Part shown: positions 27,113 through 35,672 of the stretch, piece after piece | Layout: every line of letters begins with the position of its first letter | Position numbering within the stretch: the stretch's first letter is position 1 | From: Streptomyces sp. NBC_00457 | GTDB lineage: Bacteria > Actinomycetota > Actinomycetes > Streptomycetales > Streptomycetaceae | Direction of reading: 5' to 3' | Length of the DNA: 64,000 bases | Assembly (NCBI RefSeq): GCF_036014015.1 | Contig: NZ_CP107905.1 | Coordinates: forward strand, 10,726,001 to 10,790,000 | Notes under the pieces: model-generated | What the model saw: the letters and a program-made list of their open reading frames with translations, nothing else | Databases searched by the model: none | Told to the model about the DNA's origin: nothing | Program-made: the position numbers and the translations under genes

Positions 27113-27353
27113 CCTCGCCCAAAAGGGAAGGCCGAATGTGTCTGTGACGACCACGCCGGCGAGCTGAGCACACTGGGCTGCGACCGAACCGGACAAGAGG
27201 AGCACGCATTCGAACATGATCATTGGGTGGGCATGAAGTCCGTCGCGAGTCGCCCCGGTGGGTCGAGCCTGTGACTCGGTAGCTCCGCCGTACTCCGGAA
27301 CGTTAAGACTCAATCCATGGGCTGCGAGCGGGCCGACAGAGCAGGATGGCGGC

Positions 27354-27731
27354 ATGGAACGCGTGACAGGCATCGGCGGCATCTTCTTCCGTGCTAGCGA
27401 CCCCGAGGCACTGGCCAGTTGGTATGAGACTCACCTCGGCGTAGGACGCCCACCGGATACCTACGATGAGCGGTCCTGGGAGACCGAGACTGGGCCGACT
27501 GTGTTCGCCCCGCTCCCGAGCGGATCGGAGCATTTCCGCACCCCCGAACAGCAGTGGGCGATCAACTTCCGGGTTCGCGATCTCGATGCCATGGTGGCCC
27601 AGCTGCGCAGCGCGGGCATCCAGGTCGATGTCCATGAGCAGGACTACCCCAATGGCCGGTTCGCCGAGCTCAGCGACCCGGAGGGCACCCCGATCCAGCT
27701 CTGGGAACCCGCCGGTGCGGACGCCGTATGA
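27354..27731 (+). CDS. VOC (glyoxalase/bleomycin-resistance fold) protein
   Basis: 125 residues from the ATG at 27354. The fold marks are GIGGIFFRASDPEALASWYETHLGV at the start, INFRVRDLDAMVAQLRSAGI in the middle, and the metal-ligand region FAELSDPEGTPIQLWEP at the end. It is short and single-domain, so it should work as a dimer. Substrate unknown. The 240 nt before it (27113-27353) hold nothing I can identify. Confidence 0.88.
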   Translation: MERVTGIGGIFFRASDPEALASWYETHLGVGRPPDTYDERSWETETGPTVFAPLPSGSEHFRTPEQQWAINFRVRDLDAMVAQLRSAGIQVDVHEQDYPNGRFAELSDPEGTPIQLWEPAGADAV

Positions 27732-27811
27732 GCATCCGAGACAGGATCAACGCTCAGTAAGACCTCGTTTCCTCCCGATGTTTCATCCCGAGATGGATCT
27801 TTGACGAACTA

Positions 27812-28117
27812 TCAGAGCCCTCGCCAGGTTGGTGCAGATTCCTTGGTGAGGCGGCGGGCCATCAGGGCGATCATCGCGATGTAGATTATGGCGGTGGAGT
27901 GGGTCGGGAGGGCTTCGTAGTCGCAGGCCAGGCGGCGGTGGAGCATCAGCCAGCCGAGCGTGGAGGTCTTGATGCTCTGCGCGTCGATCACCATCGCGGT
28001 CGGTTCGGGCCAGCGGCCTTCGTCCTCGCGGACGCGGCGCCCAGCAGGGCGTTGAGATGCTGGAAGATGCCGGCCTTTTTCTGACCGGAGCGGACCGTCC
28101 CACAGGACCTGTCGCAC
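27812..28117 (-). pseudogene. IS5-family transposase remnant with internal deletion
   Basis: Two transposase blocks are joined directly: PTAMVIDAQSIKTST (start of the DDE domain) and GWLMLHRRLACDYEALPTHS...IALMARRLTKES (the C-terminal YREK region). About 100-150 residues normally between them are missing, as is most of the N-terminus. It abuts the stop codon of the VirD4-like gene at 28128, so the insertion may have trimmed that gene's 3' end. Confidence 0.8.
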
Positions 28118-28127
28118 GGGATTGGGA

Positions 28128-30758
28128 TCACTGATATCCGTCCGAGTGCTTGCTCATTCGTACGTCCGCTGTGGCAGCGGGAGCGCGCTGGGCGAGGAAT
28201 GCGCTGACACGGCCTTGCTGGTCGGCAGCGGTGGCGGTGAGCTCGCCGAGCGGCACTGCCCCGGCGGTGGTGCGGGCAGCACGCTCCAGGGCGGCGACAT
28301 CGCCGGGTCGGGCGTAGTCGGCGAACACCTCGTCCAGGTGCGGACCGGTGATCCGGACCGGCCCAACACGGCGGCCGTCGACGGTGAGCGTCATGTAGTG
28401 CTCGAACCGGTCGAGTGCGGCGACCTCGTCCGCGCTCGGCTTGTCCCCCCACTCCGCGGTGATCGGAGCGATCGCGGTCTTGGAACCGGCCGTGGACGCC
28501 AGCGTGGACGCGTTCTGCGTCAACGACATCCGCACCGGCGCCGGCAGACGGCCCAGCAGCTGCGTCATGCCGTGCACGGTGACCCTGAACTTGCGGAAGT
28601 CTTCGAACATCGACGCGATGGTCTCCGGAGCCGCACCGGTCAGGGTGATCAGCTCGTCGAAGTACAGCCGGAACAGCCGCCGTTGCTCCTCGGGCGTGTC
28701 CCGGCGCGAGCGCACCGCCCGCAGCAGGTCCCGCGCGAGGAGCGCGGTCAGCAGCCGGTCGGTGGGGCCGTTCCCGGCCGGGCACACCCACACGATCAGC
28801 CCGTTGTCCATGGCGGCCCGGCTGTTGTAGACGCCGACCGGCTGGCCGAGAAAGGCACGGGTGACCGGGTTGGCGGCCAGCCGGGCGAGCGGGTTGAGGA
28901 CGACGGCGAACGCGTCCGGAGGGAAGGTCGGAAACACCGTCCGCCACCACGCCCGTGTCTCCTCGTCCAGCCGGTCCGCCATGGCGGCCAGCGCCGCAGC
29001 CCGGAAGCCGGGGTCGGAGATCAGGGACCGCACATGGAAGACGGTGGTCTGGTCTTCGCGGCGTCCGGCCTGGCAGGCGGCCTGGTTGATGGCGACCAGC
29101 ACGGCCAGGCACGAGGTGAGGATGGTCAGCGCGCGGGGAGCGGCGGCGTCGTCCCAGCCGAGGATGGAGGCGAAGGCGTCGGTGACCGCCTCGACGACGT
29201 CGTGCGGAGCCGGCCCGTGGTGCATGGCGATCGGATTCCACGAGCTCAACATCGGTGAGGGCCCTGCTGCGTTGAGGTCGATCAGCGCGATCTTCTGCAT
29301 TAGGTGGTCGTGGGCGAGGAACGTCGCGGCGCGCGGCCAGGAGTCGCGGTGTGGGTCGAGGAACATCAATCCGCCGCCGGCGTGCGCCCACCCGATCGCC
29401 TGCGCCAGCGCGCGTTCCGTCTTCCCGCCACCGGCTTTGCCCACTCCGCACTCGAACAGCGTCTGGGCCGTGTAGGTGGCGACCAGACGCCTGCGGCCGT
29501 CCGGTCCCCGGTAGATGCCCTGCAGCAACAGCTCAGGATTCCCGAACTCGAACGTCGGCAAGTCACCGGGAAGCAGCGGCAGCCGGCAGTGGACGGTCGG
29601 CGGCTTGAGCAGTCCGGTCAATTCCTCCAGCCGCACCCAGTTCGCGCGGGGCGGCTGGCACTGCCCCAAGTCCCAGCGGCGTTCGAAGCTGCGCCGGGTG
29701 GGCCAGTGATCGGCACCGAACCGCCACGGTCCCAGCCGCCAGCCGCGCATGGCCCACCGAGAGCGGCCGCCGAACACATCGAACCCCGCTTGGAGTTGGG
29801 CGAGACGGGCCTGGGCGCGGCCTTCGACGTTCGACGCGCACATCACGAGCAGCTGCACGCGGACGAGGTGGTCGTCCTCGGCGAGCTTGCCGAGGGCCTG
29901 GGACCGGTCAACCCGGCGCGGCACCGGGGGCATCACCAGTCGCCGCCCGGCTGAGTGGTCCTTGCCGGTGACTAGCGCCTGCAGGTTCCAGGCCAGCGAG
30001 TCTTCGATCCCGGTGGCGTCCTGGCGCACCCAGCGCGCCGCGCGCTGGGTCTCCCGGCGCTCCTGGCGGCGTGCGGTACTCATGAGCTGCAGACGGCGAG
30101 CGCGCAGGGCCCACTTGGGGGCGCGCTGGATGTCGAGGCGGATCTCGGCGAGGTCGCCCAGTTCGGCCCGCAGGTCGGACACGGCGTCGACCAGGGGCTG
30201 CAGCGGGTCGGGCTCCAGTGGCACCTCCCGCAGGGGAGCGGTGAGTCTGCCGCGCAGGATGAACTCCGCCCGCACCACGTGATCGCGTGGCTTGTCCACG
30301 ATCGGGCGGGCGCGGTCGACGGTGACGTTCGGCCCGAACGGGGTGATAGACAGCAGCCGTTCGCCCCCAGCGGGGCCCTCGATGCGGTAGCGCAGCGTGC
30401 TGGAGCCGTCCGCGCGCAGCCTGATCTGCACGGTCTTCGACCGGCGCGGCGCCCACCACGGCATGCTCGTCGAGGCCCGGGCCAGCTGCACACCGCGGCG
30501 GAAGATCTCCTCCAAGCCCGGGTCGAAGTGCCGGGCGGGGGTGAGCTCCAGGGCCATCCGCTCGGCAACGGCCCGCTCCGCCAGGCGCCGTACCACCATC
30601 TCGCCCACACCCCAGGGAGCGGCGACGGCGAGGGCGAGCAGGTACCAGTGGTCGTAGAGCCAGGCGACGGCTTCGACGAGCCCGGTGATCAGGCCGAATA
30701 CTTGGCCCGTGGCCCCGTCGAAGGCCTGTTCCCTCAGATATGAGGCTGCGGAGTCCAC
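28128..30758 (-). CDS. VirD4/TraG-like coupling ATPase of the T4SS
   Basis: 876 residues from the GTG at 30758, which follows GGAAGGGGGAG. A hydrophobic helix lies near residues 35-60 (WYLLALAVAAPWG). Walker A is GKAGGGKT (440-447), GGGLMFLDPHRD follows (about 462-473), and the Walker B block is LYFDEL (about 698-703). The overall layout is that of coupling proteins that bring DNA or protein to a type IV secretion channel. The last residues (SKHSDGYQ) adjoin an IS remnant and may not be the native end. It overlaps the preceding gene by 25 nt. Confidence 0.85.
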   Translation of the reverse strand: MDSAASYLREQAFDGATGQVFGLITGLVEAVAWLYDHWYLLALAVAAPWGVGEMVVRRLAERAVAERMALELTPARHFDPGLEEIFRRGVQLARASTSMPWWAPRRSKTVQIRLRADGSSTLRYRIEGPAGGERLLSITPFGPNVTVDRARPIVDKPRDHVVRAEFILRGRLTAPLREVPLEPDPLQPLVDAVSDLRAELGDLAEIRLDIQRAPKWALRARRLQLMSTARRQERRETQRAARWVRQDATGIEDSLAWNLQALVTGKDHSAGRRLVMPPVPRRVDRSQALGKLAEDDHLVRVQLLVMCASNVEGRAQARLAQLQAGFDVFGGRSRWAMRGWRLGPWRFGADHWPTRRSFERRWDLGQCQPPRANWVRLEELTGLLKPPTVHCRLPLLPGDLPTFEFGNPELLLQGIYRGPDGRRRLVATYTAQTLFECGVGKAGGGKTERALAQAIGWAHAGGGLMFLDPHRDSWPRAATFLAHDHLMQKIALIDLNAAGPSPMLSSWNPIAMHHGPAPHDVVEAVTDAFASILGWDDAAAPRALTILTSCLAVLVAINQAACQAGRREDQTTVFHVRSLISDPGFRAAALAAMADRLDEETRAWWRTVFPTFPPDAFAVVLNPLARLAANPVTRAFLGQPVGVYNSRAAMDNGLIVWVCPAGNGPTDRLLTALLARDLLRAVRSRRDTPEEQRRLFRLYFDELITLTGAAPETIASMFEDFRKFRVTVHGMTQLLGRLPAPVRMSLTQNASTLASTAGSKTAIAPITAEWGDKPSADEVAALDRFEHYMTLTVDGRRVGPVRITGPHLDEVFADYARPGDVAALERAARTTAGAVPLGELTATAADQQGRVSAFLAQRAPAATADVRMSKHSDGYQ

Positions 30759-31357
30759 GTCGGCTCCCCCTTCCGGACGGTGCGGGTGAAGAACAGATCG
30801 GTGATGCGGCCGTCGGTGTAGGTGCCGCCGCGGTCGGCACCCGCCCACACCAGGTGCACGACCGCCGTGTCCGGGCTGCCGTCGCGGCGGGCGATCGCGG
30901 CCTGGATTCGGAAGCGGGCCGTGGCGAAGGCCGGAGCGACCGCCCGCCCGGAGCCGCGGAACATGCCGGGCCACCTGGCGCGGCCGATCCCGGTGGCGTC
31001 CGCGCGCAGCAGGGCGCGGCCGGCGGTGAGCAACTGACGCTCGTCGACGGCGGGAAGGTCGGCGGGCCAGGCCCTCTCCAGCACTTGCTGGATGGCTCGG
31101 TCGCCAGCCGGGCCTTCGCCGTGCGGCGGCAGCGCGGACTCGGGTGCCGCCGGCGTCGTGGGCGCGGAGCGCGTACGGTTCGGAACCGGCGCGGACGAAG
31201 CCCTGGACGGGGAATCCGCTGACGCGGTCACGCTGGGCGGTGTCGCCGAGACTGGCACCGTCCTGCCGTGGGGGAGGGCCAGGAGAACGACCCCGCCAGC
31301 GGCGAGCGCGACGGTGATGATCAGCAGCAGGCGTGGGGAGCGTGGGGTGGAGGTCAC
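30734..31357 (-). CDS. membrane-anchored NTF2-like protein of the T4SS operon
   Basis: 207 residues from the GTG at 31357 (GTGA overlap with the hydrolase stop). An N-terminal helix (LLLIITVALAAGGVVLLAL) is followed by a Ser/Pro/Thr spacer and a domain ending AVVHLVWAGADRGGTYTDGRITDLFF, which looks like an NTF2-like extracytoplasmic domain. No named family. The place between the wall hydrolase and the coupling protein suggests a channel accessory. Confidence 0.7.
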   Translation of the reverse strand: MTSTPRSPRLLLIITVALAAGGVVLLALPHGRTVPVSATPPSVTASADSPSRASSAPVPNRTRSAPTTPAAPESALPPHGEGPAGDRAIQQVLERAWPADLPAVDERQLLTAGRALLRADATGIGRARWPGMFRGSGRAVAPAFATARFRIQAAIARRDGSPDTAVVHLVWAGADRGGTYTDGRITDLFFTRTVRKGEPTWTPQPHI

Positions 31358-32508
31358 AGCAGTCTGGCTCCTCCCGCGTATCCCGACATTGCGTCGACCG
31401 CGTCCAGGCGGACGACCGTGTTCGGGCGGGCGGCGTTGGTCATCTGTCCGCCGCCGGTGTAGAGGCCGACGTGGTAGATCGTGGAATCGCGGCCGGGTGC
31501 GTAGGCGAAGAAGACCAAGTCGCCGGGCTTGAGGGCGGATGTGCCCAGGCGGGCGGGGATCCGCTGGCCAGCACCGGCCTGGGCGGATGCGACCCGCGGC
31601 AGCCGGATGCCGACTTTGGCGTACGCGTACTGGGTTAGCCCAGAGCAGTCGAAGCCGTTGATGTGCTCGCCGCTGGACCCGTTGGGCGAGCAGCAGATCC
31701 CGGTCGATTTGCCGTTCGTGTTGCCGCCACCCCATGAGTAGGGCACGCCCCGCTGGGACAGAGCCGCATCAAGCACGGTGCGGATCTTTCTGGACACGTT
31801 CTTGAGGCCTGGGTCCTTGGCGGCCGCCGTGTACTGGTCGATCCAGCCCAGCACGTTCGAGAGGTACGTGTTGGAGTGGTTGTACTGCAGGATCGCCGCC
31901 TTGAGCTGGTCACGCTGGGTCAGGTCCCGGCCGTTGCCGCACAGATAGATCGCGGCGCCGAGGGCGGCGTCGTCGGCGTTGTGCGGGTCGGCGGTCTTGT
32001 CGCCGCCGATGTCCTCGCCGACGGTCGACCAGGTGGACGGCAGGAACTGGAAGGGGCCAACGGCGCGCTCGCCCTGAGAGGTGCCGTCCCATTTGCCGCC
32101 GTCGGTGTCCGGGAAGACGGTGGTGTTGCCACCGGCCCCGGACCCGTTGAGGAGCACCCCGTAGATCTTCGGGCGGATGTCTCCGTTGCCGGCGACGTTG
32201 CGGCCCACGGCGTGGTTGGACTCGACCTTGGCGATCCCGGCGAGGATCGGCCAGCGCATGCCCTGACACTTCGGCACATAGTTCCCGACCTGCTGGACCG
32301 CCTTCTTGTAGGCGGTGAGCATGCGCGGTGGGATGTCCGCTGCCGTGCCGCCTTCGGCGATCCCGCCGTCGCCGGTGCCTGCACCCGTCTTCAGCGCGAC
32401 GTACGCGCTGATCGCGTTCCCTGCCGGCACGGCGCAGCACACGGCGGCGAACATCAGCAGTGCGACGATACATACCCACCGCCTCATGCGACGGCCAGGC
32501 GGCCTCAC
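31354..32508 (-). CDS. bifunctional transglycosylase - NlpC/P60 wall hydrolase of the T4SS
   Basis: 384 residues with an N-terminal membrane or signal helix (CIVALLMFAAVCCAVPA). The transglycosylase domain carries IAKVESNHA (Glu96) and GPFQFLPSTW. The C-terminal NlpC/P60 peptidase domain has FDCSGLTQYAY (Cys288), the second Cys-rich loop GICCSPNG and YHVGLY (His346). Such VirB1-like two-headed hydrolases open the peptidoglycan for Gram-positive T4SS, as TcpG does in pCW3. The start is GTG, overlapping the VirB6-like stop as GTGA. Confidence 0.92.
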   Translation of the reverse strand: MRPPGRRMRRWVCIVALLMFAAVCCAVPAGNAISAYVALKTGAGTGDGGIAEGGTAADIPPRMLTAYKKAVQQVGNYVPKCQGMRWPILAGIAKVESNHAVGRNVAGNGDIRPKIYGVLLNGSGAGGNTTVFPDTDGGKWDGTSQGERAVGPFQFLPSTWSTVGEDIGGDKTADPHNADDAALGAAIYLCGNGRDLTQRDQLKAAILQYNHSNTYLSNVLGWIDQYTAAAKDPGLKNVSRKIRTVLDAALSQRGVPYSWGGGNTNGKSTGICCSPNGSSGEHINGFDCSGLTQYAYAKVGIRLPRVASAQAGAGQRIPARLGTSALKPGDLVFFAYAPGRDSTIYHVGLYTGGGQMTNAARPNTVVRLDAVDAMSGYAGGARLL

Positions 32509-35294
32509 TCGTCGTCACCGTCCTCGGAGCGCCACCGTTCGCGCATCTCACCCAATGCCTCTGCTTGTCGCATCCGCTCCTGGTTGGTGATGCCAGCGGA
32601 ACCGTCTGCGTCACTGCCGCCAGTGCGGCGAGGCGGGCCGGCAGGCGGCGTGGCCGCAGTGCGGTTGGTGCGCGAAGACGGTGCGCTGGGCCGTGCGGTG
32701 CGAGGGGAGGCATCGGGCCGGTGAGGAGACGCCGCCGGGGCGGCGGTCGCCGACGATGTCCTGGTCAGGCGGCGGCTGATGAAGGGGCCTGGCCCGCCGC
32801 GGTCATCGCTCTCCCGCACAACCCGGGCCACATGACGCCCCGTGTCACCCCAGGCGCGGCCGTCTTCGCGGACAGTGTTGCCCCACACCCGCACCTGCTG
32901 CCGGGCATCTTGGGCATAGCGCGAGCCGCCCGACCGTGCCCGGCGGACGCCTGCGGGCAGGCCGTACGTCGCTCCGTACGCGGTCCGGCCGCCGCGGTTC
33001 AGGATGCGGTAGCCGCGGAAGCGGACCAGCCGGTTGTGGGCGCGCGTCGACAGCAGCGTGCGGTCGGTGTCCTGGTCGTGCAGCACCTGGCCGGTGTTGC
33101 GGTCGACGACCTGGCCCTGCTCGTTGCGGTAGCGGTCGGGCGGACCTCCCGGCCGGCGCGGCCCCGCACCGCCGGGACCACCGTCGCCGCCATCCGGCGG
33201 GCCGCCCGAACTCGGGTCCCCGCCGGCGGTGGGCTTGCGCCACTTGGCCAGCTGCTCTCTGTCCGGCCGACGGCCGATCAGCAGCCAGTGCGCACCCTTC
33301 GCGCCGAGCCGTGCGCCCAGCCCGCCCACGGCCGCCGCCGCGGTGAGCGGGGCCAGACCACGTCCGGCTTCGGCGGTGGCATCGGCGAGGACGCCGCCGG
33401 TGTCCACCGGCATCCCCGCGCCATCGACGAAGGAGGCGAGCGCGCCCATCAGCCGCTGGCGGGTACCGAGCATCCCGTACCGGCCGCCTCCACCGCCCGT
33501 GAAGGCACGCAGCCCGCCGCCGTAACCGCCCATCGCAGCTGGGGAGTTCATGGCAAGCGCGGCGCCGAGCTCGGAGGTGTCACCGGGCAGGTGGGTGCCG
33601 CCGACCTTGGCGTAGCGCATCCGCATGGCCATGCGACGGCCGAACGAGCCGATGCCGGTCAGCAGGCGGCGGTGGCCGGCCGCGCCCGCGATGGCCAGCA
33701 CGTCGATCAGCAGGATCCGCTCGACCATCAGGTCCGGGCCGTCGGTGATCGTGGCGTCGATGGCGATGCCGAAGAACGGGATGAAGGCGCAGATGCCGAC
33801 CATGGCGAGGATCGCAATGCCCCAGATCGACAGCCACCTCCACACCGACTGCCGTGGGGGCCCGGGCAGCATGGCGGCGACGAACGTGACGCCGCCGGCG
33901 GCTGCGGCCGCGGCGCAGACACCCTGGGTACCGAGCAGGACGATCGCGGACGACAGCAGCATGCCGCAGACGAACAGTGCGGCGAGCAGCATCAGCAAGG
34001 CGCCGCCGACCCGCCACCAGGTGGGCTGCTTGGCGTACGCGGCGCAGGCCTTGCCGACGTCGCCGGAGTCGCTCAAATCGCCGAGGAATGCCTCGAACTC
34101 GCGGTCCTCCTTGCTGACCACAGCGTTGGTCGAGTTCAGCAGCTCGCCGCCGGGGGTGAGTTCGGGCAGATCGTCCGCAGCGACTCCGCCGCCGCGCTCG
34201 CAGTAGGCTTTGGCCGGCCCTTTGATCCGGTTGCAGGGATCGTCGCCTCCACTGCCCCCGCCGGTGTCCCGCATACAGACTTCGTAGGCTTGGCCGTCCA
34301 GGAGGCTGCAGGTGTTCTTCTCTTCCTCCTTTTCGTTCCGTTCTTCGCAGTATTTCTGGGCGGGTGGGGCGAGTTGGTCACATCCGTTGTCCTCATCGCC
34401 GCTGGCGTCGCTGTCCTTGGTGGCCTGGTAGCCGCCGGTGACCCACTTCAGGTGGACGGCGTAGGCCTGGCGGTCGGACTTCTTGGCCGGGTCGAGGATG
34501 CGCCCGTACTGCAGCAGCATGTAGGGCTTGACGATCATTGCGTTGGTGACCGAGTCCTGGAGCGGGCGGGCCACGTCTTGTGCCGACACCGGCTTTGCGG
34601 CCTGAAGCTCCTCGCACTTGATTTCCTGCATGCCGGCCATGCCGTCGCACGGACTCAAGGTGGCGAGCTTGCCGCCCCAGTCGTAGGAGTTGACGCTCTC
34701 CTGGGCGACCTCGGCGGCCACCTGCTGAGTTTGCCCCAGCGGTCCGTTCTGGGTGAGCAGGTAGTCGGGGCGGACGAAGGTGGACGCGGCGAACGCCGCG
34801 ATCAGCAGGGTCAGGAAGATCTCGCCCAGCCCGCGGCCGACCCGGCCGCGCACGATCATGAAGCCGGCGAAGACGAAACCCCAGGCCAGCAGCAGCCCCT
34901 TGAGACCGAGGGCGTCGACGACCACGGTGTTGTAGGCGTCGGCGACCTTCTGCGCCGGAGCGGTGAGGATCTTCAGCAGCGGGAACCGGAAGGCGACCTC
35001 GATGGCCCACCCCGCCAGTCCGACCAGGAGCCGGATGAGGGTGAACAGGCCGGACAGGGCGAAGGCGAGGGACTGCGTCTTGAAGCTGACGATGGAGCCG
35101 CCCTGGGCGTTCAGCTCGTAGCCGTTGATCGGCACCCCTTCGGAGGAGGTGATGTTCAGCGGCGCGAGGAGGTCTCCGGTCTCGCTGTTGCTGCTCGCCG
35201 CGTATACGACCTGGCTGTTGACCAGGAGGAACACGCCGGTGAGCAGGACGACGACACCGGCCGAGCGGAGTGTGCCGCGGTCTGGGCGCCACAT
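32505..35294 (-). CDS. VirB6/TrbL/TcpH-like polytopic channel protein
   Basis: 929 residues. Signal-like helix at residues 10-32, then about seven further hydrophobic segments (LFTLIRLLVGLAGWAIEV; GLLLAWGFVFAGFMIV; EIFLTLLIAAFAAS; ALLMLLAALFVCGMLLSSAIVLL; AAAAAGGVTFVAAML; SIWGIAILAMVGICAFIPFFGIAI). The C-terminal 300 residues are cytoplasmic and rich in Gly/Arg/Pro. The extracytoplasmic loop holds Cys-rich motifs, including DPCNRIKGPAKAYCERGG, that recur in the neighbouring small protein. It is taken as the channel core by place, size and topology. Its ATG follows the upstream TGA directly. Confidence 0.82.
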   Translation of the reverse strand: MWRPDRGTLRSAGVVVLLTGVFLLVNSQVVYAASSNSETGDLLAPLNITSSEGVPINGYELNAQGGSIVSFKTQSLAFALSGLFTLIRLLVGLAGWAIEVAFRFPLLKILTAPAQKVADAYNTVVVDALGLKGLLLAWGFVFAGFMIVRGRVGRGLGEIFLTLLIAAFAASTFVRPDYLLTQNGPLGQTQQVAAEVAQESVNSYDWGGKLATLSPCDGMAGMQEIKCEELQAAKPVSAQDVARPLQDSVTNAMIVKPYMLLQYGRILDPAKKSDRQAYAVHLKWVTGGYQATKDSDASGDEDNGCDQLAPPAQKYCEERNEKEEEKNTCSLLDGQAYEVCMRDTGGGSGGDDPCNRIKGPAKAYCERGGGVAADDLPELTPGGELLNSTNAVVSKEDREFEAFLGDLSDSGDVGKACAAYAKQPTWWRVGGALLMLLAALFVCGMLLSSAIVLLGTQGVCAAAAAAGGVTFVAAMLPGPPRQSVWRWLSIWGIAILAMVGICAFIPFFGIAIDATITDGPDLMVERILLIDVLAIAGAAGHRRLLTGIGSFGRRMAMRMRYAKVGGTHLPGDTSELGAALAMNSPAAMGGYGGGLRAFTGGGGGRYGMLGTRQRLMGALASFVDGAGMPVDTGGVLADATAEAGRGLAPLTAAAAVGGLGARLGAKGAHWLLIGRRPDREQLAKWRKPTAGGDPSSGGPPDGGDGGPGGAGPRRPGGPPDRYRNEQGQVVDRNTGQVLHDQDTDRTLLSTRAHNRLVRFRGYRILNRGGRTAYGATYGLPAGVRRARSGGSRYAQDARQQVRVWGNTVREDGRAWGDTGRHVARVVRESDDRGGPGPFISRRLTRTSSATAAPAASPHRPDASPRTARPSAPSSRTNRTAATPPAGPPRRTGGSDADGSAGITNQERMRQAEALGEMRERWRSEDGDDE

Positions 35295-35672
35295 TCAGCG
35301 CCGCCCGTGTCCGGCAGTGCCCCGGCGCCGCCACACGACGACGGCAGCCAGTCCTGCAGCGGGTGGAATCAGCATCCAAGCCGCGCTCGCGCCGTCGCGG
35401 GAAGCCGCGTTCGCCGAAGACGTGGCGGAGTTGGCGCCGCGCTCGCAGTACTCCTTGGCCGGGCCCGCGATCAGATCGCACGGATCCTGGCGTGCGGATG
35501 CGGAGTGAGTGTCGGCGGCGAAGGCCTGTTCGGTGCGCGGCCACCACGGCTCCGGCACGCCTGCCCCCACAACCAGGGCGAGCAGGGCGGCCGGTAGGAC
35601 GATGGCTATCAGGACACTCGCCGCGGTGGCGAGGAGCCGGGCGCGGGATGCGGAGAAAGAAGACGCGGTCAT
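35295..35672 (-). CDS. small bitopic membrane protein sharing a Cys motif with the VirB6-like protein
   Basis: 125 residues. One membrane helix at each end (LLATAASVLIAIVLPAALLALVVGAG; AAWMLIPPAAGLAAVVVW). The loop between them carries DPCDLIAGPAKEYCERGA, nearly the same as DPCNRIKGPAKAYCERGG of the next protein. The N-terminus is probably inside and the loop outside. The start overlaps the VirB4 stop as ATGA. No named family. Confidence 0.78.
   Translation of the reverse strand: MTASSFSASRARLLATAASVLIAIVLPAALLALVVGAGVPEPWWPRTEQAFAADTHSASARQDPCDLIAGPAKEYCERGANSATSSANAASRDGASAAWMLIPPAAGLAAVVVWRRRGTAGHGRR

Noticed and set aside
32460..35597. Long open frame on the + strand (over 1000 codons)
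   Set aside because: It is antisense to the VirB6-like gene and its neighbours. It arises from high GC at third codon positions, and its sequence is low-complexity with no domain.
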